Source of the DNA: Lojkania enalia
Lineage: Eukaryota; Ascomycota; Dothideomycetes; Pleosporales
DNA: 64,000 bases
Direction of reading: 5' to 3'
NCBI GenBank assembly: GCA_010094045.1
Contig: ML986578.1
Location: 248,001-312,000 of the forward strand
Under the pieces are notes generated by a model, which did not search any database, was not told the DNA's origin, and saw only the letters and a program-made list of their open reading frames with translations. The translations under genes were made by a program, and so were the position numbers. Numbering within the stretch: position 1 is the first letter of the stretch; each line of letters opens with the position of its first letter. Below are positions 21,276 through 32,696 of this stretch, piece by piece.

Positions 21276-23876
21276 CTAAACCTCAACTCCAATCCCCAGA
21301 CCCGTATCCCCTTCCTTTTCTTCACCCTCAATCTCCCCCTCATCCTCATCATCTCCAAATCCCTCTTCAGCCCCAGCATCTACATCCACCCTTTCATGAT
21401 CCCCGCTTCCATTGCCTTGCTCATAAGGAGCAGGCGCTTCATCACCATCCGTATCTACATCATCGATAAACACTCTACTTTGCCTCCTCAACTCCTTTAG
21501 AAAACTCCCCGTGCGGTGATGATGTCTAGACTGCTGAGATTGGACGTAAAGATGTTTCCTTGGGGCACCGAGTTCAAACATGCTCGATGGACGGTCGTGG
21601 GCTGGAGGTTGGGGCCGTAGACGCGAAGTGTTCTTTGTTTCCGAGGGCGGTTCGCGTGGAGATCGAGACCACCACCCCGTCAATCGCTGGCTTAGGGAAG
21701 GGCTATCTGGTGCCGAGGTTTTCTTCGAATCGGCATCCCCCTGATGTGCTAGGCGCGCTGGCGCATTACGTCTCGAGAAGTTGAAGCCAAAGGGCATCTC
21801 ACCCGAAGACGATGATTCCGAGCCAGAAAATGGATACGGGGCAACACCACCAATGGTGCTGTCGTTTCCGCTCTTGGTGCGTTGAAGATAGCCTCTGAGA
21901 TCGTCTTCAGATAGGATATTTGCGAGGCCTCCGTCTTGAGCGCGCGATGGGCGGGTTTGGCGACGGCCTCTTTGTATGAGGTGTTCGATTTTTGCTCGGT
22001 TAGCGATAAATTTTAGTTTTGGGAAGGCGGATTGTTGGCCGACGTAGATCATTCGGGCAAGACGCTGGGGCGTGGGATCTGTTAGGATGTAGTAGAAATC
22101 GGATGGAATGGATTTTGGCCAGATAGTGATTGTTCCGCTGAAGCGCTGCAGCCATATTTCGCTCCAATCTTGGCCTAGAGGACGGGGTAGGAGCTCTAGA
22201 TGACGGAGAACTTTGAGCCATTTGGTTAGGTCGAGTTTTAAATATTGCTCGATCGCTGAGCCTAGGAAGCCACCACGCCAACCGCGACCACGACGGTGAG
22301 TTACTGGTCGACCCACGGACCCACGGGACGAGAAGAAGAAGAGATTGATGTGCGGGTTAACCTGGCTAACAATGGAGAAGCGGACGTTGAAATGCAAATT
22401 GAGTGATTTCAGAGGGATATCAGTACGAAGGCTGCCATCTTTCCATTTGTGACCGAAGGAATATGGTACCAGTGTTCCGTCCTTCGTCTTCTTCATGAGA
22501 ACAACTGGGTTGAGGATGCCGGGTACGGCGGCTGAAGCCAGAACAGCAGACCATATAACGCAATCTGGAGATGTGATATGATTTGCAAGGATGGTCGGCG
22601 AATGGGGATCAGAGGGAACGCAAGAGACGTTCAGAATCCGCCCTGTCCGTTGGTATGCCTCCTTAAATGTCATGCTCCCTCGCGTAAACCAAGCGCATCT
22701 CCTTGCCCAATCGACGCTATCAAATCTTGCGCCAGTGCGGTACCATCTCTTTATCCAAGTAGGCGTGTCATCGTGACATGCCGTAATGCGGTGAGAAAGC
22801 GCGGGAACTAGCAATTTCTTAAGCTCATCGTCCGTCCTGGTACCAAGCAAAGCTGCTACCAGGGCCCCTCCCGATGTCCCAGTAATCACTTCAGGCAGGA
22901 GGCTAGCATCCAACAGAGCCTTGGCAACTCCAAAGTGATAGTAGGCAAACGTGGCTCCTCCGGAGAGACATAATGCGGTTCGACCAAAATTTGCCCCAAG
23001 ATGTTTGAACATGGCTCTCTTGCTCTCCTGATCCATCTGCGATGTACGGATAAGGTAGGCGAGAGATGTACCAATCTCATCGACAAAGCTTTGTACCAGA
23101 TTCTTGGTGCCATAATACGTCTCGCTGTAGAGCCTCGGATTCTCAAACCCTCCAAAATTGTTTTTAACGCAACCTTCCACTAATCCCCGCAGTTCGTCGA
23201 CCGCGTTCTGATGATCTGCACTTGCCTTGCCATTCGGACCCCCCTGCTCGTGCACCTCGGCCATCTGCCGTAGCTTCACCATCTGGGTGTGGACTTTGCG
23301 GATGGTCTTGCTATCGTAGTAGGCATATTCGTCCTTCTCCTTCCATGCGTCATTGCCCAAATATGTGTCCAGCTCTTTCGCGCCTGCTATCCACTCCTCG
23401 TAGGTGTTTGCATTCTGTATCCGCTTCCGCAGCCGTTCTCTTGTGCCGCGCCATGTAATCCAGTGCTCGTAGAGGTAGATGTATAGTCGCGTGAGGCCGT
23501 AGGATATGCTGAGGAACAGCAGCCATCCGAAGACAAATATCAGCAGCGGCCATTTGAGAATGGTATAGACGAAGCCTTCCCTGGTCTCGTCCGTCCCCCG
23601 GCGCGGAGGCTTCCTGTGCTTTTTCCCCCGCCGCCGCACTCGCTGATGGATCGGCCGCCAGTCGTTCAGGGCGGTGATAAAGGTCCGAGGTTCTGGAGCA
23701 GGTGCGGTGAGGTCCTCGGTTGACGGCGAGTTCTCCGGCGCGGCGAGGGCTTTGGCGAATTCGGCAATGTCATCCTCAGCGATGAAGTCGTCGTCGTAGT
23801 CGGGGAGGAGGGTGAAGTCGAAGGCGGCTAAGGAATTCGGCGCCGGGCCGTCGCTTTCTTTCTTCACATCAGCCAT
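21276..23876 (-). CDS. Patatin-like phospholipase / triacylglycerol lipase
   Basis: Single exon, 866 residues. Fungal patatin-like lipases of this type (Tgl3/4/5-like; SDP1 in plants) hydrolyse triacylglycerol or phospholipid at lipid droplets or membranes. A transmembrane-like segment (FVFGWLLFLSISYGLTRLYIYLY, residues ~130-150) precedes the patatin core: oxyanion loop LSGGATFAYYHFGV, the G-x-S-x-G elbow GTSGG (Ser335), and the partner aspartate in KDGSL (Asp480). The patatin domain is followed by YILTDPTPQ and a long disordered, Ser/Arg-rich and then acidic tail. I start at 23876 (MADVKKES) because the following LAAFDFTLLPDYDDDFIAEDD is the conserved beginning; an in-frame ATG at 24008 would add 44 residues. 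Divergent from the QRI7 gene. Confidence 0.9.
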   Translation of the reverse strand: MADVKKESDGPAPNSLAAFDFTLLPDYDDDFIAEDDIAEFAKALAAPENSPSTEDLTAPAPEPRTFITALNDWRPIHQRVRRRGKKHRKPPRRGTDETREGFVYTILKWPLLIFVFGWLLFLSISYGLTRLYIYLYEHWITWRGTRERLRKRIQNANTYEEWIAGAKELDTYLGNDAWKEKDEYAYYDSKTIRKVHTQMVKLRQMAEVHEQGGPNGKASADHQNAVDELRGLVEGCVKNNFGGFENPRLYSETYYGTKNLVQSFVDEIGTSLAYLIRTSQMDQESKRAMFKHLGANFGRTALCLSGGATFAYYHFGVAKALLDASLLPEVITGTSGGALVAALLGTRTDDELKKLLVPALSHRITACHDDTPTWIKRWYRTGARFDSVDWARRCAWFTRGSMTFKEAYQRTGRILNVSCVPSDPHSPTILANHITSPDCVIWSAVLASAAVPGILNPVVLMKKTKDGTLVPYSFGHKWKDGSLRTDIPLKSLNLHFNVRFSIVSQVNPHINLFFFSSRGSVGRPVTHRRGRGWRGGFLGSAIEQYLKLDLTKWLKVLRHLELLPRPLGQDWSEIWLQRFSGTITIWPKSIPSDFYYILTDPTPQRLARMIYVGQQSAFPKLKFIANRAKIEHLIQRGRRQTRPSRAQDGGLANILSEDDLRGYLQRTKSGNDSTIGGVAPYPFSGSESSSSGEMPFGFNFSRRNAPARLAHQGDADSKKTSAPDSPSLSQRLTGWWSRSPREPPSETKNTSRLRPQPPAHDRPSSMFELGAPRKHLYVQSQQSRHHHRTGSFLKELRRQSRVFIDDVDTDGDEAPAPYEQGNGSGDHERVDVDAGAEEGFGDDEDEGEIEGEEKEGDTGLGIGVEV

Positions 23877-24113
23877 AGGGAATGACACGGAGGCCAGACG
23901 GCGGCATCGTCGAGGCAGTCGTATGCAGAAATTAGTCGGTCCACGCCGATGCAGACGCGGTGATGAGAGGGACGGCTCCGGCGCTGGCTGACATGTGATG
24001 TCACTCAAGCGCCTCAGCCCCCGATCCGCGGCTCACTTCGATATTATTCACGCGACCGCGGCAGCGCTTTCCCCAGCCATCAACCCTCCTTGACGCCCAG
24101 GTGCTCCCATCAG
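23877..24113. promoter_or_regulatory. Short divergent promoter, patatin-like lipase / QRI7
   Basis: 237 bp between two divergent start codons; both promoters must lie here. No recognisable operator. If the upstream lipase ATG at 24008 is used, the space shrinks to ~105 bp. Confidence 0.5.
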
Positions 24114-25746
24114 ATGAGGATTTGCGCTGGCATCCTCAATGACCTCTCCCGCCCGCGCCTGACCGCTGCAGCCCGTCTGCGCCCGTCGGCACGGTCTCTC
24201 CTGACGCTTGCCATCGAAACGTCGTGCGACGACACCTCCGTCGCTGTCCTCGAGAAGCAGACCGTCCCCGAGAATGGGAAGTCATGTGCCATACTGCATT
24301 TCCATAAGAAAATAACCTCCAACAACACCTTATTCCAAGGAGTACATCCGCTCGTCTCCCTGCAGTCGCATCAGGAGAATTTGGCGAAGCTCGTCGACGA
24401 TGCCGTCTTCCACCTGCCGTCTTCACACTTCAGCGAGAGCAGGGAGAACAATGACGGATCCTCAAAACCGCTCGTCGAAGACCTTTTCGGCCGGGCGAGG
24501 AGACGGAGGCCAGATTTCATCTCGGTAACGCGTGGTCCTGGCATGCGTGCAAACCTTTCCGAGGGCGTTGCGACTGCGAAGGGCCTCGCAGCAGCATGGC
24601 AGGTCAATCTCGTTGGAGTGCACCATATGCAAGCCCACGCCTTGACTCCGCGCTTGGTGGCAGCTCTGCAGAATGCTGGCCAAGCGCCCGTGGCCCGCGA
24701 CAAAGCGACGTGCCCTGGAAAAGTCAATGTCAAGCCCGAATTTCCCTTTCTCTCCGTCCTAGCATCCGGCGGCCACACTCTTCTGATACATTCTGCATCG
24801 TTGACAGACCATCAAGTTTTGGCAAGCACGACCGATATTGCCGTGGGGGAATGTTTGGACAAGATTGCGCGCGTCGTGCTCCCGCCAGACCTTCTGCAAA
24901 CAACGCGAAGCACCATGTACGGGGCGTTGCTCGAGAAATTCGTCTTTTCCGGGCCATCGGCAAGCGGCGCGGGTAATGCAAGACATAGCCCAGAAATAGA
25001 AAACATTGCCTCCGAAGGGAAAGAAAAGGACAGATATCGTCTAGACGATCGCACTGCGAGCGACTATTGTGCCATTTATGGAACACGGGCAGACTATGGC
25101 TATGTGGTGCCTAAGAACAATGAAGAAGCCAAGAAGCAAAACATCACCAAATGGGGTTGGGCTTTCAACCAACCACTGTCAAAAGCCGCAGGAGGACTCA
25201 AGAACAAGAGCTTGGAAATGAGCTTTTCCGGGTTGTTAACCGCCGTAGAGCATGTTGTCAAATTCGAGGTAGACCAGCGTACTGGAAAGCGAACCCAATA
25301 CGAACGATCTGTGGACAGCATCAGTCTCGAAGAGCGTAAGGATATTGCCCGGGAAGCGATGCGAGCTGCATTCGAGCATGTCGTAGGTCGTGTCGTGCTA
25401 GGGCTGCAGCAAGCATCAGCGGAGAACCCTGGACAGACCCCTGTTTCGACCGTTGTCATGGCTGGTGGTGTCGCTGCTAACTCATACCTCAGATATATGT
25501 ACGAATATGCCATTTTGGTCTGAGCTCAGCTAACCTTAGGACAGACTGGCAAGTGTGCTCGTGGCTCGTGGATTCCCTGACGTGAGAATTGTTTTTCCAC
25601 CCCCAAGCCTCTGCACTGATAATGCTGCCATGATAGCTTGGGCCGGTATCGAGATGTATGAGGCTGGATACCACGACCCGCGCACCATTCGAGCTATTCG
25701 CAAGTGGCCGCTAAACCAACTTCTCTCTCCACCCGACAAGCATTGA
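24114..25746 (+). CDS. QRI7: Mitochondrial tRNA N6-adenosine threonylcarbamoyltransferase (TsaD/Qri7)
   Basis: Exons 24114-25498 and 25545-25746 (phase 2) give 528 residues. Qri7 transfers threonylcarbamoyl to A37 of ANN-decoding tRNAs in mitochondria. An Arg-rich, acid-poor leader fits a mitochondrial presequence. The ASKHA fold follows: LAIETSCDDTSVAVL (first phosphate loop), FQGVHPLVSLQSHQENL, ISVTRGPGMRANLSEG, the metal-binding HHMQAH (His171 and His175), FLSVLASGGHTLLI, AVGECLDKIARV, the LEMSFSGLLTAVE block, and VVMAGGVAANSYLR. The second exon holds PPSLCTDNAAMIAWAGIE, the C-terminal family signature. Low-complexity inserts around residues 300-350 are typical of fungal Qri7. The start is the first ATG after the divergent promoter. 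Confidence 0.93.
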
Positions 25747-26791
25747 AATTAATCTCGGCCGTTCCGCAGGTGACGCAAAATGCTAGGCCATTAAGAGCCG
25801 TGCGCATTTTTGAGATGTAACCATCATGTTCTCGCTTCCGAAAGAAGCTGAATAGGTGAAAGCAATATCCCTATGCATCGATACGCTGCGCGTAAACCTT
25901 CATATGCATCTGTAGCTACGGCGATTTACCAGCAGAGAAGGCCACTCGCTCCGTTCAAGAATTCTAAAAACAGAACTTGATACAGCCTTGAGCCCTGACC
26001 TCTAGGTTTATATTATCCAATGCCTGGTCCCGAATGCCAAGCTGGCTAGAACGGTTTATACGGCAACTCTACTGCATGGTCAGAATTTCCTGACCATGGC
26101 AACTGGTAAATCCGGTGGCGAATCCAATCGTTTCTAGAATCGTGTTGATGGCGAGGGTTTAGCGACAGTGGGGTGCGATATCCATCTATCGATTTTCGAT
26201 GTTGAATTTGCACCCCTGTCCTTTGCCCCCGCGCATCTGCAAGGGCCTCATCTAAGCTTCTTGTCCCTGCGCCCAATCCGGCCTTGTTCGGTTCATACCG
26301 GATCCCCGGTGCGATCTGTTCAAATATCCAGTAATATACATATACAATCTCAACTCTATTTTTCCTGCCAATCCCTGGTATCGTCAAATCATCGATTGGT
26401 CTTTTAAGTACCTTGCTCTTGTTTGCTAATAATAGTTTCCCAATCATGCCATCCCCATTCCCGAGCTCGGTAGGCTTTAGATTTACGCTTTTGGAAAGCT
26501 TGGGGCGTTCATTGCAATGTGGAAAGTTGACCTAGAACCTGGAACGAGAAGGGCTGCCTACGCATGGACCGTTGCTGCATACAGCGATATGGAACACGTG
26601 AAAAACGGTTCTTGGTAACACGACTATAGTTTTAGGTATTCGTATATTTCATTTGTGCCATAGTGTTTCTAGAGTCACCCGGATGATCACGTTGGCTTCA
26701 ACGTCATATATCATGGCAGTGTCGCTCATTGATTCTCAGCATCGTTGAGCGGATCAGATCATTTCCCATCGTTTCGAATACGTTGACAAAA
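25747..26791. other. Intergenic region
   Basis: No gene supported. A 133-codon minus frame (26046-26447) has no domain and I regard it as chance. The right part should be the promoter of the secreted repeat protein. Confidence 0.4.
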
Positions 26792-29302
26792 ATGGCGCCT
26801 CTACGGCACAACGCCGTTGCTCTGCTCGGTCTCACCGCTAGGTCTGTTCAGCAGATGCTTTAAGATATTCACAAGCTAACGATCCTTAGTGTGAGTTGGG
26901 CTCTTCCTTTTGAGCAGAGGGCAGAGGACGCTCAGAAGCCCAAGTCTTCTAGTAAACTTGGATGGTTGTGGCCAAAGCCCACACCTAGCAATCAAATCAG
27001 CCTCTCCCCGCCGAAGTACAGTGTATCATGGGATGGTTCAGGACCAGAACCCACTGATGGGCCTCCACTCCCACCAATTATCCCCAAGACCAGCAATCAA
27101 ATTAGTTTGAAGCCCCCAAGTTATAGTATTTCTTGGGAAACAGGCGTGCCAGAACCCACTGAGGAACCCGAACCCGAACCCACCGATGATCCTGGATTTC
27201 CCCCTGTGATCCCCACGCCAAGCAATCAGATCAGCCTCAACCCGCCTTCATTCAGTATTTCCTGGGATGGACAACCAGTACCTACTGAAGAGCCCATCAC
27301 TGATGATCCTGGGCTCCCTCCTGTTGTCCCTACCCCAAGCGACCAAATTAGTTTGTACCCTCCGTCGGCTAGCATATCCTGGGATGGAGAGCCAGTACCA
27401 ACTGAAGAGCCCATCACTGATGACCCTGGGTTTCCTCCTGTCATCCCTACCCCGAGCGACCAAATTAGTTTGTACCCTCCGTCGGCCAGCATATCCTGGG
27501 ATGGAGAGCCAGTGCCTACTCCGGAAAACCCACAAATATCTCATCCAGAACCTGTTGTCCCCACTCCCACCAAGGACATCGGCTTGTCGCCACCAAAATA
27601 TAGTGTTACATGGTACAAGAGACAGGAAAGTGAACCGGAGCCAACTGCGGAACCCGAATCTGAAGACCCCATTGAGGAGGATCCTGGAGTGATCACACAG
27701 CTTCCCACCAAAGTAACTCCCCCGAACTCTATTGGCATCCAACCTCCTGAATACACCGTTATTTGGGGCAAACGACAAGATAATGAGGTCACTCTATACC
27801 CACCTAAGGCGACTATTAGTTGGTGGAAACGCCAGGATGAAGAAAATCCTGAGCCCACCGAGTTCCCAACCCCTGAAGGGCCCGAACCAGAGCCGGAGCC
27901 AGAGCCAGAACCAGAAGAGCCTAATCCTATTGATATTCCGAATTTGCCCCTTCCTCAGCCGCCAAATTCTATTGGCGTGCAGCCTCCTAAATATACGGTC
28001 ATATGGGGCAAGCGCCAGTACGAGGAGGAGCCGGAGCCGGAGCCTGAACCTGAACCTGAGCCGGAGCCCGAACCAGAAGAGCCTGGCCCTATTGACATTC
28101 CAGATCTGCCTCTTCCTCAGCCGCCAAATTCCATTGGAGTACAACCTCCATCGGCCACCATTATTTGGGGTAAACGCGAGGCTGAGCCGCAGAGCAACAG
28201 CGTTGGTTTCCAGTTCCCGACATACAGTGTCAATTTCCCTAAGCCAACCTCAGCATATGTATCTTGGGGTAAACGTGAAGCTGAGCCAGCGTCCAACAGC
28301 ATTGGTTTCCAGTTCCCGACATACAGTTTCAATTTCCCTAAGCCAACCTCAGCATACGTCTCTTGGGGCAAACGGGAGAATGAGGAAGACCCTACTGAAA
28401 CCCCTGCTCCCGAGTCTAATGAAGACCCCGCTTCTGAACCAGAGCCTGCTCCTGCTGATATTCCTTTACCCAAGCCAAGCAACATCATCAGCTTAGGCAA
28501 GCCGAAGGCTAGTGTCACTTGGTATAAGCGTGAGCCTGAACCTCAGAAGCCCTCATGGGGAATAATATGGCCCACAGACATCCCGCGCCCGTCATGGGCA
28601 ACACAACAGCCGAAGTCAACAAGTAATGGCGGATACATCTCCTGGGGCAAACGAGAAGCCATGCCAGAGCCAACAGCGGCAGCCATCTTAATGGAGCGCG
28701 AGGCACCCAAACCATCATGCGGCATCACAACGACAGTATCCCGCGTCACGCCATGCCCACTTATCAAGTGCCCTCTTGACTGTGTCGTCGAGTACCACGA
28801 CCTACCCGAAGACTACGAGGAAATGCCGCAGCCAGAACCATCAGAGCATCAGCAATTTGACTGCCCCGTAACCGTCACCGCCGCAAAGAAGTGCCCTTAT
28901 TGCACCTGCTTCCCTACGTTGCCACTCCCAACCAAGACCCCGCCATCTATCCCTACTACCTTGATTAAAACTTCAACCTTGACGTCCATCACACCGTCAA
29001 AATCTACAAGCTACTGTGCCACGACGACCTTGGCTATCGTCCCGCCATGCATACCTCCATCATGCCCGTATAACGAGACACCGTGCGACTACAGTATCCC
29101 GATTCCGACCTGGGAGACTGCTAGGAAGAAGAGAGAAGATGTTATTGAGAAGACAATTGTCACCATCAAGACGTCGCTTGTTAAGCCGACGCCGCCGAAG
29201 ACAACAACGACTTGCAAGAGCACCGCGACGAAGACAGAATACGCAAAGTGCCCGACGTATACTTGTGTGCCGTGGTGTAATCCTATTCAGATTGCACGGT
29301 AA
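26792..29302 (+). CDS. Secreted modular repeat protein with nine Lys-Arg sites (putative Kex2-processed precursor)
   Basis: Exons 26792-26841 and 26890-29302 (phase 2) give 820 residues. A signal peptide (MAPLRHNAVALLGLTASVSWA) precedes 14 related modules of the form S/N-x-I-x-L/V-x-P-P-x-(Y/A)-(S/T)-x-x-W, joined by Pro/Glu-rich linkers. Modules 1-5 (about 26990-27502) end in W-D-G or W-E-T. Modules 6-14 (about 27572-28655) end in W/Y-(x)-Lys-Arg, always followed by Gln or Glu: WYKRQ, WGKRQ, WWKRQ, WGKRE and others, with KREAEP twice. From residue ~627 a C-terminal domain carries 16 cysteines (CPLIKCPLDC, KKCPYCTC, PPCIPPSC, CPTYTCVPWC). The pattern resembles fungal Kex2-processed repeat precursors (pheromones, repellents, dikaritin RiPPs), but I recognise no named member. 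Alternatively, a structural cell-wall protein. No RiPP tailoring genes adjoin. Confidence 0.75.
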
Positions 29303-29829
29303 GAGAATGGATAGCATTTTTGTTCACGTGAACGCAGAATATGGACTTTTCTCTTTGGATATTGATGGATTGGATGTGATTAGATGGAGTTCGCGAGATG
29401 ACTAAATTTCTGGAGGAATTCCTCTTCTTTCTAGAAAAGCGGCTGATGGATGGAAATGAACTAGCTAGCCTACACTACCCTACACTTCGCTATACTACAT
29501 ACCCTCGCTGAATAGCCTTGAATCAAAGATTTCTATTGCTTTCCCTTGCTATTAATAGTACAATTGGCGGACCGGGTACAGATTCCGCATGTGCATGCAT
29601 GAAGCAGAAACAAAGCATAAAAACGATCTCGTATATGTAAAGTAGCTCGGGGAAAATTGAGGTATGGGGAGACATGGGGGATGATTAGATTAGGCTATCC
29701 GGGGACGCTCAACCGCCACTTACCACTTCCGCTACATTGGAAAATGGAGCCGAGATACGAAGACGGGGCCGGGAGAGTATGTAATAGTGTTCTCCCCAGG
29801 GAAAATAGTTTTGTGTGGACACGATGGCA
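29303..29829. other. Convergent intergenic region
   Basis: 527 bp with the 3' flanks of two converging genes. Nothing else recognised. Confidence 0.5.
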
Positions 29830-31682
29830 TCATCGTATTCCACTCGCCTCACTCTTTGGCACTGCTGTGCCTGCGCCCCTGCGCTCGAGTTTCTTGGGTT
29901 TCTTTTTCGGCTTTACGGGCTGGTCGTTCTTTGCCTCGCCTGCTAGCTGCTTCTTTTCGTTCTTCGAATTGTCGGGGGCGGGCGTGGATTCTGCAGCGCT
30001 ATCCCTCCGCTTCCCAGCTTCTTGGGCAGACTTTTTCACACCTGCGATCTTTGCGGGGCCGCCGCGAGGTTTGGGCATAGCCATTTGTTCTCCTTGTTTC
30101 CCTTCCTCTGCATCCCCTTCCTTTGCGACATCCTGCTTCGGCGAGCTTGCTTGTTTCTTTGCCGAGCTGGAGGAGGCGGAAAGATCTTCATCGGAGGCTT
30201 CTTCAACTATGAAGTTTGCCGCCATGCATTTCCCGCCATTCTGTTTCCCGATGTCCATCGGGCATGCGCTCATAACAATCACTATGTCCCGTTCTGCGCG
30301 GAACCGGATATAACTCCTCTTCTTACCCTGCGGTTCCTCGATGCTCAACGTCGCACCTTTAGCACCAGCGCCCGAGGCCTGAGACGAGGCGAGGTTAATA
30401 GGCGCATTCATGAAGAGGTGAAGGGGCGTGGGCGCAATATTGACGGTAATGTCTGCGCCGACGGCCTTTGTGCCTTTGAGCCCGGCCTTCTCGTTAAGTT
30501 CTTTGAGCGCTAGGACGAGGTTCTCGGCACAGCTGCCGTGCTCTTCGGGCTTGTGGGTGCCAAGCGCGACGTATTGGCTTGCATCGCAAGCGGCTGTTAA
30601 TGTGTCGTGGGCGCCGGGGGTGGTATCTTCGATTATTTTCATGATTGGGTTGCGGAGGTTTGTAAGGAGGGTGTCGTTGACTTCGGGGACCAGTCGGTGG
30701 GTTGAGGCACGGGTGTGTGGGAGCGAGAGGTACTCCATTGGCGGTTGAGAGGGCGCGAATGGGTTCATTTTAGTGTAGGCGCTGTAGGCGGCGTAAAGGG
30801 AGGAGGCGGTTCCGCTACCAGAAGCCGCTGTGTGATCGAGTTAGTATCATTTATATCAAGGCTCGTCGGAAGTGACTTACCGGCTAGAGTACCAGCCCCG
30901 ACAGGTGTTTTGGAAAAGTCGTAGAGCTGCTCCGCGTAGCTCTTGTTTGGATCACGATCATGGCTGGCTTTGAAGGCACTGATGACATTCTTCGAGTCCG
31001 GGATCTGCACGTTGGGGACGTAGTTTGAGAAACCTTTACCTGTCGGGAGGTATGAGGACCATGCCTTTGATGTTGCCTCATTCCTAGCTTTCTCATCTTT
31101 CGGTACTTCCATGTCCGGTTTCGTGTTCGAGGAGGCATCTTTGGATCGGTAAGGAATGGAAGGCAGGTACGAAGACCAGGTTCTCTTTTCGGGTTGCTTC
31201 TTTTCCGTTATGTTCTCTGTTGACTTTCCATTTTCTAAAGCCTCGGTTACCTTGCTTTCTTCTGTATTCTCTATCGACTTGCCATTCTCAGTAGTCTCAG
31301 TGCTCTTTTCGTTTTCCGGGGTATCGGGAGTTTTCTCAGGCGGATCTTCAGTCTCGTTATTAGCTTCCTTCGTGTCTTTGGACGCTTCTTTAGCTTTCTC
31401 AACTTCTTGCTTCGGCTTCTCCACGTGCTTCTCAACTTGTTCTTTCCCCTCATCACCAACGTGCTTCTTCAATTCCTCAGCCCTCTCCTCAATATCGCCC
31501 TCATCTCCCAGTAACTTCTCTTCCTCGTCATTCTCTCCCTCTTTAGGCGGCGCGTGCAGGCTAAATGCCCACGTGCTGACAACCTGCTTTCCATACGTAT
31601 TGATCACTTTAATCGTTCGACCTCGCGGGACGAACGTCGCCACGCCATGTCGAGCGGGAATAGTCTGTAGTTCGCCCGACAT
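29830..31682 (-). CDS. DUF1989 (urea carboxylase-associated family) protein with low-complexity insert
   Basis: Exons 30881-31682 and 29830-30827 (phase 1) give 599 residues. The DUF1989 core is split. The first strands, TIPARHGVATFVPRGRTIKV and INTYGKQVVSTWAFSL, are at residues 6-42. A Lys/Glu-rich coiled insert of about 220 residues with repeated ENGKSTE-type motifs follows. The core then resumes with MEYLSLPHTRASTHRLVPEVND, IIEDTTPGAHDTLTAACD, HGSCAENLVLAL, PTPLHLFMNAPI and RDIVIVMSACPMDIGK-NGG. A basic, disordered C-terminus (about 110 residues) ends the chain. Members are cupin-like proteins near urea or amine metabolism in bacteria; the fungal role is unknown. I start at 31682 (MSGELQTIPARHG), the conserved beginning; the same frame stays open to 31910. 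Confidence 0.8.
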
Positions 31683-32696
31683 GTCTTGCCAAAAGTCCGC
31701 CTCTCCTGGCCGCTGTGCTTTCTGCTTGCGCTGGTTTTCAACCACAGAGAGCACAGAGATGAGGGCGAGGGAGGCGGCCGCCCGGCGATTTGGAAGTTTG
31801 ACCGACGTTTTGACGGATTCTGACCAAACTTCACAACGAATGGACGAATTGAGGAATCTTAAATCGGAGAAATATGATGATCGATTTGCGCAAGGATTAC
31901 ACGAAGGCATAGAAAGTACTACGAATACAGTGATACACAGAAGGGGGATATATACCTACATTTCCTAGTTTGCGCACGCCGCGGGTAGTGACGTACGGGG
32001 CTAATGGCGTGGCAGCCAAGGAGATCTCTGGACCAACGGCCCTGCAGGGAGGCTATGCCTAGCACTCTCAGTGATCGTCGGACGGATGTTATGGTGGCGC
32101 TCTGGTGCGTGGCTGTCGCGATGTGGCGTCACGGGTGCAGAAACCGAAGCTTGCCTACTTTCAGGTCTAGTGTCTTGGCCCCCTCCTGTCATTCCATTGT
32201 ACCATTGAAGTATGAACATTGACGACTGCACGTTTGCAGCTATTTCGAGTTTGATACTGTCATACTAGTAGACTCCTGCATCAATAACCCCCCGCCCCCT
32301 TGCTGGCTGATATACGGGACGCGAATATGATTAGCCTCGGATCCGATGGGCACATGTTCCAATACCTTTCACTAGCGACTATAGCCTTGTCCCGACCCAA
32401 GTAGACGGCTCAACTTAGAGGCCAAGGTGATGATTCTCCTCGTTGTATGGCGGTCTGCGATGCAGCAATAATGCAGTAGCACGGTTACAGAAATGCAGTG
32501 GCACTGGTACAGCCAGTAGAGACCTGATGGTCGCGCATTAGCTGTACAACCCCGCCTTCTGCCTTGTCGGCCTCAACCAGCGTCAGAAAGGCTGAAAACT
32601 ATTTAGGACGACACTGATTTTGCATTTCTTCATCTACTTCTCAAATTCCGCTATCATTGTATCAAGAAAATTGTGTGGCAACCAATAAGCAAGACA
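31683..32696. other. Intergenic region
   Basis: No gene supported. Contains promoters for the two divergent neighbours; nothing else recognised. Confidence 0.4.

Noticed and set aside
11883..25746. Cluster of RNA polymerase and tRNA genes as one functional unit
   Set aside because: Rpb6, TFIIIA, exportin-T and Qri7 are ordinary housekeeping genes scattered among unrelated ones; no shared regulatory signal was seen.
26046..26447. 133-codon minus frame
   Set aside because: No motif, no homologous pattern and an unlikely composition.
26792..29302. A dikaritin-type RiPP cluster
   Set aside because: No DUF3328, tyrosinase or similar tailoring gene is found in the neighbourhood; only the precursor architecture fits.
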